A DNA stretch of 64,000 nt from Cunninghamia lanceolata (taxonomy: Eukaryota > Streptophyta > Pinopsida > Cupressales > Cupressaceae). Of this stretch, positions 37,272 through 47,033 are shown one piece after another. Each line of letters opens with the position of its first letter. The stretch's first letter is position 1. The notes below the pieces were generated by a model. The model saw nothing but the letters and a program-made list of their open reading frames with translations. It did no database searches and was not told the DNA's origin. Position numbers and translations under genes: made by a program. Where the stretch lies: positions 1,798,001 to 1,862,000 of the forward strand of contig BSBN01001687.1 in NCBI GenBank assembly GCA_027924645.1. Reading direction: 5' to 3'.

Positions 37272-37503
37272 ATCTCCCCCTTTGGCATTGATGGCAACAC
37301 TTAGTGAAAAATGACTAAGTGTTTACACTATGCTCCCCCTCTGCTGATGTTCTGTCTTTATATACAATTTCCGGAACTCCCCCTGAGTTGGATTCCTCAT
37401 TTTTCACTGCTCCTCACTCCCCCTTTGACATCAATGGCAAAGGGTAGGGTCCGCACACCAAAATTTTCAAAAAGTTTCTATATATAGCCGCATATTTACA
37501 TAC
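37272..37503 (-). promoter_or_regulatory. 3' UTR with four polypurine tracts
   Basis: Minus-strand AAAGGGGGAGAT at 37272-37283 abuts the LTR. Further GGGGGAG tracts lie at about 37333-37340, 37378-37385 and 37418-37425. A fifth lies at 41268-41275, between Gag and the aORF. Repeated PPTs are a Sirevirus trait. Confidence 0.7.
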
Positions 37504-40500
37504 TCACATATACTGCAGAATGTCTGCAAAGGATGTCTGCAGTTGAACCATTTCAGTAGCCCAACTTAGCTTCATTCTGTCCAAGATTGAAATGTGACCA
37601 CTCAACAAAAATGCAAAAGCTTCTGCCCGCCTGAGATCTGTCGGATCTTTTGTATGGGCGGTGGTCTGGGCATCACTGATGGCCTCATGCATAGTTTCCA
37701 ACTTAGGGACTATAATCCTTCTAAGTTCTCCCATCCGGTTGGTAATGTTCTTCCTCTCCTTCTCAAGATTCTTTATTTCATTCAAGACTGCAATAGTCTG
37801 ACATTCTTGATTTATTATAGAGGAAGAGAGAGGATCAAAACTTTGAGATAAGCTTTGAAGCTTGTCCTGTTCCTCTTTTATTTTCTTGTCAATTGCAGCT
37901 GTTGCCTTTGACCAAGATATACAAAATTTGTAGATGTCACCGCCATCCTTAAGAGCATTTTCTAAGCTCTTTATTCCAATGCTTACAATCTTCCTATCCT
38001 TAGAGATTAATTCTAATATTTCAGAAAATCTCTTATCCAAAAATTCCTTCCGGACCTTGTCTTCAGCTGATTTTTCTAGAGAATTAAAATGTGTATCAAT
38101 ACTGCTGACTAAGGTTTTTAGATTACCGGAAGTGGAGGCTGTCGGATCTATTTGGATTGATGGCATGATCTTTACAAGTACTCCGGAGGCAGCCTCTATC
38201 AACTCACAGTCTTCCATATGAGACTTCAGGAGCTTTTCATTTGCCTTGGCATTTGCAAATGAAGCTATCTTCATTGTTTGTACCGGAGAGAGAGAGTCAA
38301 AATCAAATGGACCTTTTAGAAGCTCCGGTTCATCAATCTCTAGAGTTTCTTTGCTCAAAAATTGTTGAACAGTTTGTGCAGTGTCTCTTGCCGGAGACAG
38401 ATGTTTCTTTTCTTCTGCAGTCTTAGAACTGTCAACCTCTTTGTCTGTCACCACTGCTTCCTTCTCCTGCAATTGCTCTTCTTCTTTGGATCCGGAGACT
38501 GTAGGGGAAACCGGAGGAGAGATGCTTGCTTGTTCATGGGCCACTTCTTCTGGAGCAGAGGGTCCCAAGTCCTCACTTGTCTGTTCATGGCTCACTTCTT
38601 CCGGAACAGAAGATTCCAAATCAGCAGCTGTTTCTGCACCTAAGTCCTTTACAACAGGAAGATTGAACCTTTTGAAGGCCTTCCGGAGGATCTCTTCTGT
38701 CTCTTGTGCCACTTTGTCAGTCTCACCAAGCATGAGCTGATTCATCCTGGCTTTACTTCTGAACTCATCTCTGCAGTCCTTGAAGATCATGTTCATTGTC
38801 TTGGGATCAATTTGAGGATATAGCTGAATAGCTATCTGCTCCCGGATCTCAAGATCTTTGGCATGAGCATTATTCTTTCTTACTTCCATTTCCTTCTCTA
38901 GGCTTTTAGGAATGAGAGATATGATCTCAATGAAAGCCTTATTGTATGTGTTCAGATATTTAACTGTGGCTTCCTGCAGAGTCTTTTGGTCTGCCTCACT
39001 GAAGTCATCATAGGATTCAGTCATTGGTTGAAGGTTTCCATCCATCGTGACCGACTTGATTATGCTCTCTAGTGACAGAGTGGGCTTTTCAACAGTTACC
39101 TCTGCCATTTCCTCCTTGTCTTGGCCTGTGGAGGGCTTACCGGATCCTTTCTTTTTCTGTTTCTTTACTTCTCTTACTCCTTCATCTGATTCTGTCTCCT
39201 CATCATCCTTTTGGCTTTCATAAGCCCTTGATGCTTTTGTCTTGGATCTTTTACCGGATGCCTGGACTTCCGGTTTTGAGCTTTTGGTTGTGGAAGGTGC
39301 AGATCTCTTTGATGATCTGGTCCGGGTGGGGGTTTCAACCGGAGCACTTTCTTTGCTTTTCTCTTCTTCCTCAGCCTTTCTCCTCTTTTCCCGGCTGGCA
39401 TCAAGTGCCTCTTTTGAGATGCCCAGGCCTTGAGCAATGTGCTCTACTTCTTTTCTCACTTTTCTCTTAATCTCAGGTTCCCTGAGTTCTACATGTAATT
39501 TCACACTCAGCTCCTCAAAGGTTCCAAACCTTTCTGCCTTAGGATCTTTGGGCTGACTTAGCATGTGTTGAACATGCAGCTCTACTATCTGTTCATCAAC
39601 TTCATACCCCATGGGCATGATCCAGACAGTCCTTGGCTCCACTGCCTCCATTAGGCACTGATCAGTGTCAACCATAAAACATACTGAGTCCTTGTATTTC
39701 TCAATGAGTGACTGGGGAATTCTCTCTCTTGCTTGCATCATGCTCTGAAAGTTTTTGAAGTATCCCCATAGAGCTGTATTCCTCGCTTTTGCATCCCCAA
39801 GTCCATGCAGATAGTCTCTTATCTGGACTGCAACAGGTTTGTCATTCTGCCATACCCATCCACTTGTTCCGGGTAGCTCATTCATGAAGTAAAAGAATAG
39901 ACATATAATGAGAGTACCATACTTAAAGGAGTTCTTCTTGTCTTTCTTGATTTTCTGTACATTTTCCATCAATTGGCTTAGTAGTAGTTCACAAAGATCA
40001 TAATCTGCATTCTTTCTTAGCATTTCATATGCTGTGTATATTGCAGTTCCGGATACAGAATTCTCCCTGCTGGAGTGATAGATCTTGTATCCTATTATCA
40101 TTGATGCATATTTAATATCCGGATCCGAAATATCTTCAATGGTCATTGCCCTCTTATCATATTTTGATCCGGTGGCCTCAGTTACAACGTTGTTCTTGAC
40201 AGATTTGAGGATAGGTACCCCCCCGGAAGAGTATAGACCAGTTACTGCTCTAATTGCTTCTTTTGTGATCTTACAGGGTCTATCTAGCCAAAGGAAGTTG
40301 TCATGCATCCTGCTCAGTACATACCGGACCCATTCATCTTCTTCAAAGCTAGGGAAATGAATGAATTGCTCAAATTGTTTCTTCTGGATACCCTTATACT
40401 CTGGTTTGAGCTCAAAAGCATTTTCTATCAGTTGTTTGTGATAGAGGTCTCTTAATTTGAATTCCCCAAATTCCTCAATGTTTGCGTGTATGTAAACCCT

Positions 40501-40638
40501 AATATCTTCAGTATGTAAGACTCCGTGGGGAACACTAGAGAAGGCTCCTAGTGGATCTACCTCCAACGATTTGTAGGGATGTTTCTTGAATGAGGGGCGA
40601 GGTCTATCAGAGATCTTAACTATGTTTGGAGTAGCCAT
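37504..40638 (-). CDS. 1044-residue retrotransposon ORF of unknown function (aORF)
   Basis: A single open frame on the element's sense strand, between the Gag remnant and the 3' LTR, the place where Sireviruses may carry an envelope-like gene. Residues 1-415 look globular (PHGVLHTEDIRVYIHAN; TKEAIRAVTGLYSSGG; DYDLCELLLSQLMENVQ; RTVWIMPMGYEVDEQ). 416-500 are basic with nuclear-localisation-like runs (EKRRKAEEEEK, GKRSKTKASR, VKKQKKKGSGK). 515-665 are helical. 670-745 are acidic with a repeated SxPEEVxHEQ unit. 780-1044 are helix and coiled-coil rich. I see no signal peptide, no membrane segment and no RT, IN or PR motif, which argues against a classic envelope protein. ATG 40638 is chosen because copy 1 starts at the equivalent codon. 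No named family recognised. Confidence 0.85.
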   Translation of the reverse strand: MATPNIVKISDRPRPSFKKHPYKSLEVDPLGAFSSVPHGVLHTEDIRVYIHANIEEFGEFKLRDLYHKQLIENAFELKPEYKGIQKKQFEQFIHFPSFEEDEWVRYVLSRMHDNFLWLDRPCKITKEAIRAVTGLYSSGGVPILKSVKNNVVTEATGSKYDKRAMTIEDISDPDIKYASMIIGYKIYHSSRENSVSGTAIYTAYEMLRKNADYDLCELLLSQLMENVQKIKKDKKNSFKYGTLIICLFFYFMNELPGTSGWVWQNDKPVAVQIRDYLHGLGDAKARNTALWGYFKNFQSMMQARERIPQSLIEKYKDSVCFMVDTDQCLMEAVEPRTVWIMPMGYEVDEQIVELHVQHMLSQPKDPKAERFGTFEELSVKLHVELREPEIKRKVRKEVEHIAQGLGISKEALDASREKRRKAEEEEKSKESAPVETPTRTRSSKRSAPSTTKSSKPEVQASGKRSKTKASRAYESQKDDEETESDEGVREVKKQKKKGSGKPSTGQDKEEMAEVTVEKPTLSLESIIKSVTMDGNLQPMTESYDDFSEADQKTLQEATVKYLNTYNKAFIEIISLIPKSLEKEMEVRKNNAHAKDLEIREQIAIQLYPQIDPKTMNMIFKDCRDEFRSKARMNQLMLGETDKVAQETEEILRKAFKRFNLPVVKDLGAETAADLESSVPEEVSHEQTSEDLGPSAPEEVAHEQASISPPVSPTVSGSKEEEQLQEKEAVVTDKEVDSSKTAEEKKHLSPARDTAQTVQQFLSKETLEIDEPELLKGPFDFDSLSPVQTMKIASFANAKANEKLLKSHMEDCELIEAASGVLVKIMPSIQIDPTASTSGNLKTLVSSIDTHFNSLEKSAEDKVRKEFLDKRFSEILELISKDRKIVSIGIKSLENALKDGGDIYKFCISWSKATAAIDKKIKEEQDKLQSLSQSFDPLSSSIINQECQTIAVLNEIKNLEKERKNITNRMGELRRIIVPKLETMHEAISDAQTTAHTKDPTDLRRAEAFAFLLSGHISILDRMKLSWATEMVQLQTSFADILQYM

Positions 40639-41291
40639 TCTTCAAAGATTTGCAGTGAGGCAATGAAAAACGAAGAATACCTTATGCGCCTTCGGTTTGC
40701 ACGGAGTGGTTGGATTGATTTCTTTATGCAATAGCTTCGGCAGGAGATCCTTGGTGTGCTTGATGAACCTTGTTGCAGAGCTCCACTATTTGCTTCTTCT
40801 CAAGTGTAGAATGAGCAGATAACTTTTGAGAAATCCCTTATATTGCTCCGCAAACCCTAATATCTGTCTGCAATAAATGCTTCACCTGCATTATTCCGGT
40901 TTACCATGTCTGGACAGCTTGGAGTATCCCGGATTAGTCCTGATCACTGAATATCATCCGAATCTTTAAATCATGAATAAATCTAGGTAACATATTACAA
41001 GAACATCCCAAACGCTCTGTCCAATCCGCAAGACAAGATCGTGCACTTCCGGATCTCTCCGGACCTTTTTGTAATCCTTTATCATACCGGAGCACCTCCC
41101 TGAACAGGTCTAACTTAATCGAACACAGCTTCTTCATAACTCCATGCGGACCTCTAAAAACTTGACTGAAGCATCTCAGGACTTATATCTACAAACCCTT
41201 TAATCCGCATCTTGTGCCACATCCGGCACAACTTGTTTGGCTGGGGGAACAGAATCTTCTTTGAGTCTCCCCCTGAGCCTGAGCTCACTTT
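40639..41291 (-). other. Spacer between Gag remnant and aORF, copy 2
   Basis: 653 bp. The 67-codon open frame at 40934-41137 is not conserved in copy 1. A purine tract at 41268-41275 lies just after the Gag stop. No pol motif, so the deletion of pol is complete. Confidence 0.6.
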
Positions 41292-42470
41292 TTAATTTCC
41301 GGAAGAAATATCAGCACCAGAATCTGGTGCGGATCCAACCTCTACATTCTCTAAGCTTTTCGTCACCCAAATCTTGCTCATCTGATTCCTAACTTCATCC
41401 GCATTCATCTTTTGTTTACCCTTGTCTTGATTCTGATTATACACCGGACCTCTTTTGTCCTGATTCTTGTTTCTGCAGACTTTAGCATTATGACCGGACC
41501 TATTGCAGATTTGGCAAATAACATTTCTTTGCATATTTAACTGATATCCCCTTGATCTGCATTGATTAGCCATATGACCTACTCTATTGCATGTAAAGCA
41601 TCTACCTTTGAATGATTTGTTTACTTGCATAATTCTGCATTCATGGGATTTGTGTCCATACCTTTTGCAGTTGAAGCACTGTCCGGAGAAGGATGAATTA
41701 ATCTGATTCATTCTCATTCTGCACTGATTAGCTTTGTGACCAAAATGGTTGCAGCTGTGGCAGTATCCATTGAAGGATGGATATTTTTGAGCATTTGGCT
41801 GTCTTACCGGAGGTCTTCTAGGCCTGCTCCTTGGATTTTCTGATCCAAGATTCTTCTGACCGGATCCGGAGCTTTCTCCTTTCTCATATCCCAAGCCATA
41901 CTTGTCATCTGTCCTCTTTTGACTTCCAAGAAGAACTTCAAGTTGAGCAGAACTTATCTTGAATTTCTCTTTATATTCATTTGCTGTTTGAAGGTCTCTT
42001 TTGAGAGAGGCAATTTGATCCTCAAGTTTTCCTTCATTATCTTTGGAATCTTCAAGATCAGATTCAAGGTGTCTGATAATCCTGTCCATCTGGTGGCATT
42101 CTTCTGATTTTTCCTTAAGAGATTGTTTTAGATTGTCTTCAGCCTTTCTTTTTTCTTCAATCTCTTGAGTGAACTTTATAGTTCCTGATTCCATTTCATG
42201 TCTTAACATGATGACTTCTTTTGATAACTTTTCACATAACTTGGTTTGCTCAGTCAATTCTTCATTTGTATTGCTTTCTTCACTTTGTCTTGCCAACTGT
42301 TGGAGCAGCTCCTTTCTCTTTTTCATAGAGAGACTTAATTTGTCTTTTAATTCCCTCATGAATTCATCAGCCTGTTTGAGTCTTTCTCTTAATTCACTGA
42401 CTTCAGAATTTGACTGTTCAAGATCCTCAAGGGCAGTCTTGAGTTGCTCCTTTAAACCATATGCATCCAT
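41292..42470 (-). CDS. Gag remnant: coiled coil plus four CCHC zinc knuckles
   Basis: 392 codons. Residues 1-190 are heptad-rich coiled coil. A basic stretch (RPRRPPVRQP, about 216-225) precedes four CX2CX4HX4C knuckles at 237-250, 265-278, 291-304 and 319-332. The tail ends DSGADISSGN. Knuckles bind RNA and the coil would self-associate, so it could let the RNA join a helper particle. The usual copia Gag N-terminal domain is missing. The frame extends upstream of the ATG as coil-like QLEEDLGFQ to a TAA just after the PBS region, which suggests that a deletion joined the leader to the middle of gag. Start chosen as the first ATG after that stop; copy 1 has the same one. Confidence 0.85.
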   Translation of the reverse strand: MDAYGLKEQLKTALEDLEQSNSEVSELRERLKQADEFMRELKDKLSLSMKKRKELLQQLARQSEESNTNEELTEQTKLCEKLSKEVIMLRHEMESGTIKFTQEIEEKRKAEDNLKQSLKEKSEECHQMDRIIRHLESDLEDSKDNEGKLEDQIASLKRDLQTANEYKEKFKISSAQLEVLLGSQKRTDDKYGLGYEKGESSGSGQKNLGSENPRSRPRRPPVRQPNAQKYPSFNGYCHSCNHFGHKANQCRMRMNQINSSFSGQCFNCKRYGHKSHECRIMQVNKSFKGRCFTCNRVGHMANQCRSRGYQLNMQRNVICQICNRSGHNAKVCRNKNQDKRGPVYNQNQDKGKQKMNADEVRNQMSKIWVTKSLENVEVGSAPDSGADISSGN

Positions 42471-42521
42471 TTGAAATCCCAGATCTTCCTCAAGCTGTTA
42501 GGCTCTATTAGGAGGAACTTG

Positions 42522-42533
42522 GCTCTGATACCA
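42522..42533 (-). promoter_or_regulatory. Primer-binding site of copy 2
   Basis: The minus strand reads TGGTATCAGAGC (initiator Met tRNA), two bases from the 5' LTR. Confidence 0.95.
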
Positions 42534-42535
42534 AT

Positions 42536-43629
42536 TGTTGATAACTGAGAGGGGGGGGGTGAATCAGTTATCCTAATTATTTCCCTTATTAAACTTTCCT
42601 TTTAAATGAAGCAGCATAAAATCAAACACAAAACATTAACCATGAAGTAAGAAACACATGACACAGTATTTTTGACGTGGAAACCCTGTTAAGGGAAAAA
42701 ACCACGGGGTGATTAACCCAAGAATTATTCTCTGTTAGAAGAATAGGAAATTACAAAAATGGCACTTGCCAATTAGGGCTCACTGCCCGAGCACACTGCT
42801 CACAAGAGGCTCACTGCCTACAAGAAGACACACTGTCTTACAAAGTGATAAGAATCACAGTCTTGAACTGATTGGAAGCATCTGCATATGCTGGAGTTCA
42901 GTTCCGGTTAGGTTCAGTATACTGATCTGCTGCACTTCATCTTTCCTCTGTTCTTTAGTCTGCTGTCCTTTCACATACCGGATCTTTCTTGTTTCTTCTA
43001 CTCTATTCTGGACTTGTTCGCATATCCTCACACACTCTGCTCACCCTTTACAACTAAATCCATCCTCTATATATATCCGCACAAGTAATTTCATCATCTT
43101 TCTAGTCGGCATCCGGAACAGTCTAGTTTCTTACAAACTTAGTTCTGTCAGCTGAATCCTTGCTCACCAAGCAATGCGGATCAAGCATATACTTGTAGAT
43201 ATCATCAATTATGTCGGCCAAACATGATTCATGCCTCCGCAACCTTTATCATCATCTGTAACACATCCGGAAAGTAGTTTGATACTCAGTCAGTCAGTTC
43301 TTCCTCTGTATTCACTGTCTCTCAGGAATCCGGTACTCAACTATTCATATCTTTTTCCTTGTCCATCTCCGGAGGCTAAATCCTTGGAATATACTACTCA
43401 AGATAGTCCTCTTGACTTCCCCAGATCCGCACTGCACCAAGACACTTCCTCTGAGAGATCCGGACCAATCTGTCGGACCTTGCCACATGCTCTGTTCTTG
43501 TTCACCGGACCACCACAATCTTCAATCTGACTTCCGGTAGAGACATATCATGACTTGCGGATATGTGGGATGACCTTTGTTGCCATCAATGACAACAACC
43601 ATGAATCCATATAGTGTCTCTTGCCAACA
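42536..43629 (-). repeat. 5' LTR of copy 2
   Basis: 1094 bp. The two differences I see from 36178-37271 are both G/A transitions. Open frames inside are shared by both LTRs and are not genes. Confidence 0.95.
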
Positions 43630-43997
43630 TGCTTTTGACTATGAAACAGACCTTCAAACTTCAAACACTCATAACTTTTGCATACAGAATCAAAATTTGA
43701 CAATTTTTTTTTAAAATTGCATAGGATATCATAAGTAATCTATTGGTGATATCTAATTTGTTGAACAACTCATAAAAAGAACAAAAACACTAAAAAATCA
43801 CAAAAATAATAATAATAAATCTATGTATCTTTATTTATAGGCCTTACAATCCATCATAGCACTTTTCATTTCAATTGTGTAGCTAACTTGTGTTGATTGT
43901 TGGACCAATCAATTGTTGAAACCCTCTTATTTGCATGTCAAAGATCAAAACAAACTCAAACTACAAATATCTTGGTGCTGGATTATTTGTTGAAGGT
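43630..43997 (+). other. Continuation of element A leader after copy 2
   Basis: The sequence resumes with TGCTTTTGACTATG, continuing the motif array interrupted at 36177. No coding motif. LTR B starts at its right end. Confidence 0.5.
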
Positions 43998-45287
43998 TGT
44001 AGACACCTAAAAATGACTTACCCCGCAAGCCACTTTCCCGCATCCTCACATCACTAACTTATCCTTTCCCAATTAATTAAATAAAATTAATTTATTTGAT
44101 TAATCTATCCTAAGTCATCTCTAATCATATACCCTTAGCCATTTACCCCAAATCATCCATTTGCGATAAATTAATTCATCTAATTTATCACTATACCTTA
44201 CAACACTATCCCTCATTAATTAAATAAATATTCTTAATATTTATTTAGTTAATTTCTCCATCTCCTAATCCTGATTAATTAGATAAATCATACATATTTG
44301 ATTAATCTACCCTACTAATCAACCTAAACCTCGACTAGTTGATTAAATAGCAATTATTTAATTAGCTACCCTAGCCTACATGACCCCTAGACCTAGATTA
44401 ATTAAATAAATCATTATTTAGTTAATCCTAAACCTTATTTAACTCACTAATTTTTTCCAACCATATTAATTAAGTTAATCACCATGATTAACTTGGTCAA
44501 ATCCCACTTAACACCTCCCACACCCACAAATAAAAAATTCATAAAATACTTAACCCCTCCAACTCATTCTTTCAATTTTTATGTTATAACATTTTTCATA
44601 AAATTAGCTTACACATGTAAGGTGCCAAAAATGTGCATGTGTCACATGTCCTCATACTCCTCAATAAAACTTAATTTTTTATTCAAACACTCCCCCACAA
44701 AAAAGAAATTTTAATTCATCGACAAGTCCACATCATCCTCACACTATCCCATGGAAATGAATTTTAAATTCATTTCTCATCCTTCCCAATGTGAATTTAA
44801 TATTCACATTTAATCCCAACCTTTCATCTTTGTTGATGAGATCTAAGCCCTTGATCTCATCCTCCCATCTCAACCATTGATCTCTACTTTGAATCCTAGC
44901 CATTATATTCAAATCTCTCCAAATTTGCCTATAAATACAAGGCCAACCCAAGCCATTTTCAATAACTTCTTCTTACATCAAAACTATGCCAAAATATCTC
45001 CCCATCTCCTTCATCTTAACCTCATAATGCCAAAATCATTCCTCATCCCATAGCCATATCATCTCATCTTGATCTCCATCAAATCCTCTATCAATCTTCA
45101 TATTGTGTTGATCAAAGAGCAATCCACATTCTACAACATCTATTTTGGGTAAAGCTAAGAGCTATTGGGTGCTAGCTCCTCCACCTTATCAAGGAGTGAA
45201 GAAGAATTGGAAGCTTCTGAAGGTATAATCCACTTTATTTTATGTTTCTTTCATGTTTTTCTATCTTTCTAGTTTTCCTCATCTTCA
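43998..45287 (+). repeat. Tat-like gypsy LTR B
   Basis: 1290 bp, TGTAGACACCTAAAAATG to ATCTTCA. A TATA box (CCTATAAATACA) is at 44928-44939. The first part has many ATTAATTAAATAAAT palindromic motifs, as in LTR C. PBS follows at 45290. Confidence 0.7.
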
Positions 45288-45289
45288 TT

Positions 45290-45309
45290 TGGCACACTCA
45301 GTGGGACCC
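45290..45309 (+). promoter_or_regulatory. PBS-like site of element B
   Basis: TGGCACACTCAGTGGGACCC, two bases after the LTR and closely similar to the site after LTR A. Confidence 0.55.
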
Positions 45310-45370
45310 CTTGGTCCTAAACTAATCTCCATTTGAGTTTTGTGAAGCTTTTTTTACGATAGGTTTGGAA

Positions 45371-45990
45371 TAGCGCCATTTCTTCACGCATTAGCACCAT
45401 ATCCTCGTTGATTAGCTCCATTTAGCTCTGTTTTAGCGCCATATCCCTCTGAATTAGTGCCATCTAGAATAGTGCCATATGCACAGTCTTGGAAATCTTT
45501 TGTCACAATAACCGTATTATCTAATTTTTGACTCTTGTGGGTGTTTTTGTAGTGCCTTTTTGTTGCTTTCTAACAAGGTTATTACAGGTTTTTAAGGTGT
45601 TTTGTTTGCATTACATGGCATATTTTAAAGACACTAAAAACTTGACTTGTTTTTTTGATAAACCTTGTGGATTAACTTGGTTTCTTGCTAACAAACTACG
45701 GCATTTTCCCTTGGATGGAGCTTAAAGGTGTTTGACATCACTATTTCATCATTTTGGGATGCTTTGGCTTCTATTTTCTTGCAGGTCTATGGTTTTCCCT
45801 GATTCAGCGCCATAACTACCCATAATAGCACCATAAAACTAGCAAATAGATAGGTAAAAGGGTAAGTTTTTAGTTTAGTGTCATAATATGCTGCTTTAGC
45901 ACCATCCTCTTTTGTTTTAGCACCTCTTCTGCTTTAGCGCCATCTTCTACTTTAGCACCATCTTCTTTGGTTTTAGCGCTATTTTCTGAT
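45371..45990 (+). repeat. Degenerate TTAGCGCCAT motif array in the leader of element B
   Basis: About fourteen irregularly spaced copies of an (A/T)AGCGCCAT-like word (variants AGCACCAT, AGTGCCAT, AGCTCCAT), often followed by CTTCT. No clear coding potential. A related array lies at 60340-60780. Confidence 0.65.
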
Positions 45991-46619
45991 AGTATTTTTT
46001 AGATTATGTGCAGGGATCTAACTCATCTTTACAGGTATCCAAACGTTTGTCAAAGCATCACTTATCAAACTACTAACATCTTGTGTGCAGATTTGTGATC
46101 AAAGCATTTTTATTTATCACTAGTTTTAGGTACATTAAGGTTAAAGTAGAGGAATTAACCTTGTTTTCTTTGCTTGTTGTTCACTTGTAGACTTATGGGG
46201 TCACTTTATTGCGTATGCTCTCCCCTTGTGCTTCGTGTGATCTTGGGTGATCAAAAGCAAAGGTGGTTTCTTCTTAGGAGGCATGCTTGGGGACTTCATC
46301 ACCCCAAGGGATGACCTCAACCATGTGTACCAGCGGGGTATATCAAAGGGGGAGAAGGAAAATTGTAGCCCAATCTAGTTGCATTGTCATTGGGACAACC
46401 TTAGGGCCCCGGGTGATTCCGGACACAAGGTGAAGTGGTTCTTGCTTAACCGCTTAGTGCCACATCCCTTCAATGGACTAGTATTCATGGTTTTGTGCCT
46501 CACCTACCCTTGGGTATATAGAGGACTCCTTAGAAGCTCGTTCAATCCTAGCTTAAGACCTCTTGACCATATAAGATTGTGATCAGACAATTGTTAAGAA
46601 AAAGTCCATGTTCTATTAT
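45991..46619 (+). other. Remaining leader of element B
   Basis: No conserved coding motif. It contains an AAGGGGGAGAAGG purine tract near 46346 and the open frame 46379-46582, which I do not recognise. Confidence 0.4.
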
Positions 46620-47033
46620 GTTTATTTTTAGAAGTAAATGAAACATAATACAATACTTGGCTATTACGACAAAACTCATAATTTTTAGAAGTAAATAAGA
46701 CATAATATAACACTTTACAACAAAACTAACTTTATGACAAAAACTCATAATTTAGAAGTAAATAAAACATAATATAAAACTTTACGGCAAAACTAACTTT
46801 ACAACAAAAACTCATAATTTAGAGGTAAATAAAACATAATCTAAAACTTTACGGCAAAACTAACTTTAAGGCAAAAACTCATAATTTAAAGGTAAATAAA
46901 ACATAATCTAAAACTTTATGGCAAAACTAACTTTACGACAAAAACTCATAATTTAGAGGTAAATAAAATATAATCTAAAACTTTACGGCAAAAACTCATA
47001 ATTTAGAGGTACATAAAACATAATATAAAACTT
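46620..47033. repeat. 67-bp minisatellite, about 6 copies
   Basis: The phrase ACTCATAATTTAGAGGTAAA recurs with starts near 46674, 46743, 46810, 46877, 46943 and 46992, with a degenerate first copy from 46620. The last full unit is shortened by about 18 bp. Confidence 0.85.

Larger units (their letters stand above)
36178..43629 (-). mobile_element. Pol-less copia-type (Sirevirus-like) LTR retrotransposon, copy 2, very young
   Basis: 7452 bp, flanked by TGCTT at 36173-36177 and 43630-43634. LTRs of exactly 1094 bp each differ at only two positions by eye. PBS and PPT place the 5' LTR on the right. The interior encodes an open 392-codon Gag remnant and an open 1044-codon ORF. No protease, integrase, RT or RNase H motif is present in any frame, so it must have been copied by enzymes of another element. 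It is inserted in the leader of Tat-like element A. Confidence 0.95.

Noticed and set aside
37594..39470. Plus-strand open frames opposite the long aORF
   Set aside because: Low-complexity antisense shadows of a well-supported minus-strand ORF, not conserved in copy 1.
37504..40638. The 1044-codon ORF as a viral envelope gene
   Set aside because: No signal peptide, no convincing membrane segment and no Cys-rich ectodomain. Position alone is not enough.
36408..43530. Identical 129- and 99-codon open frames at 36408-36797/42766-43155 and 36873-37172/43231-43530
   Set aside because: They are translations of the two LTRs of copy 2, on the strand opposite to the element. Duplication is explained by the LTR pair.
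33882..45287. LTR A and LTR B as the two LTRs of a single element
   Set aside because: B is followed by its own PBS and leader, lengths differ greatly, and only about 0.5 kb of non-inserted DNA lies between them. An LTR-LTR recombination product remains possible but is unsupported.
46620..47033. CRISPR-like array
   Set aside because: Units are contiguous 67-bp tandem copies without unique spacers; it is a plant minisatellite.
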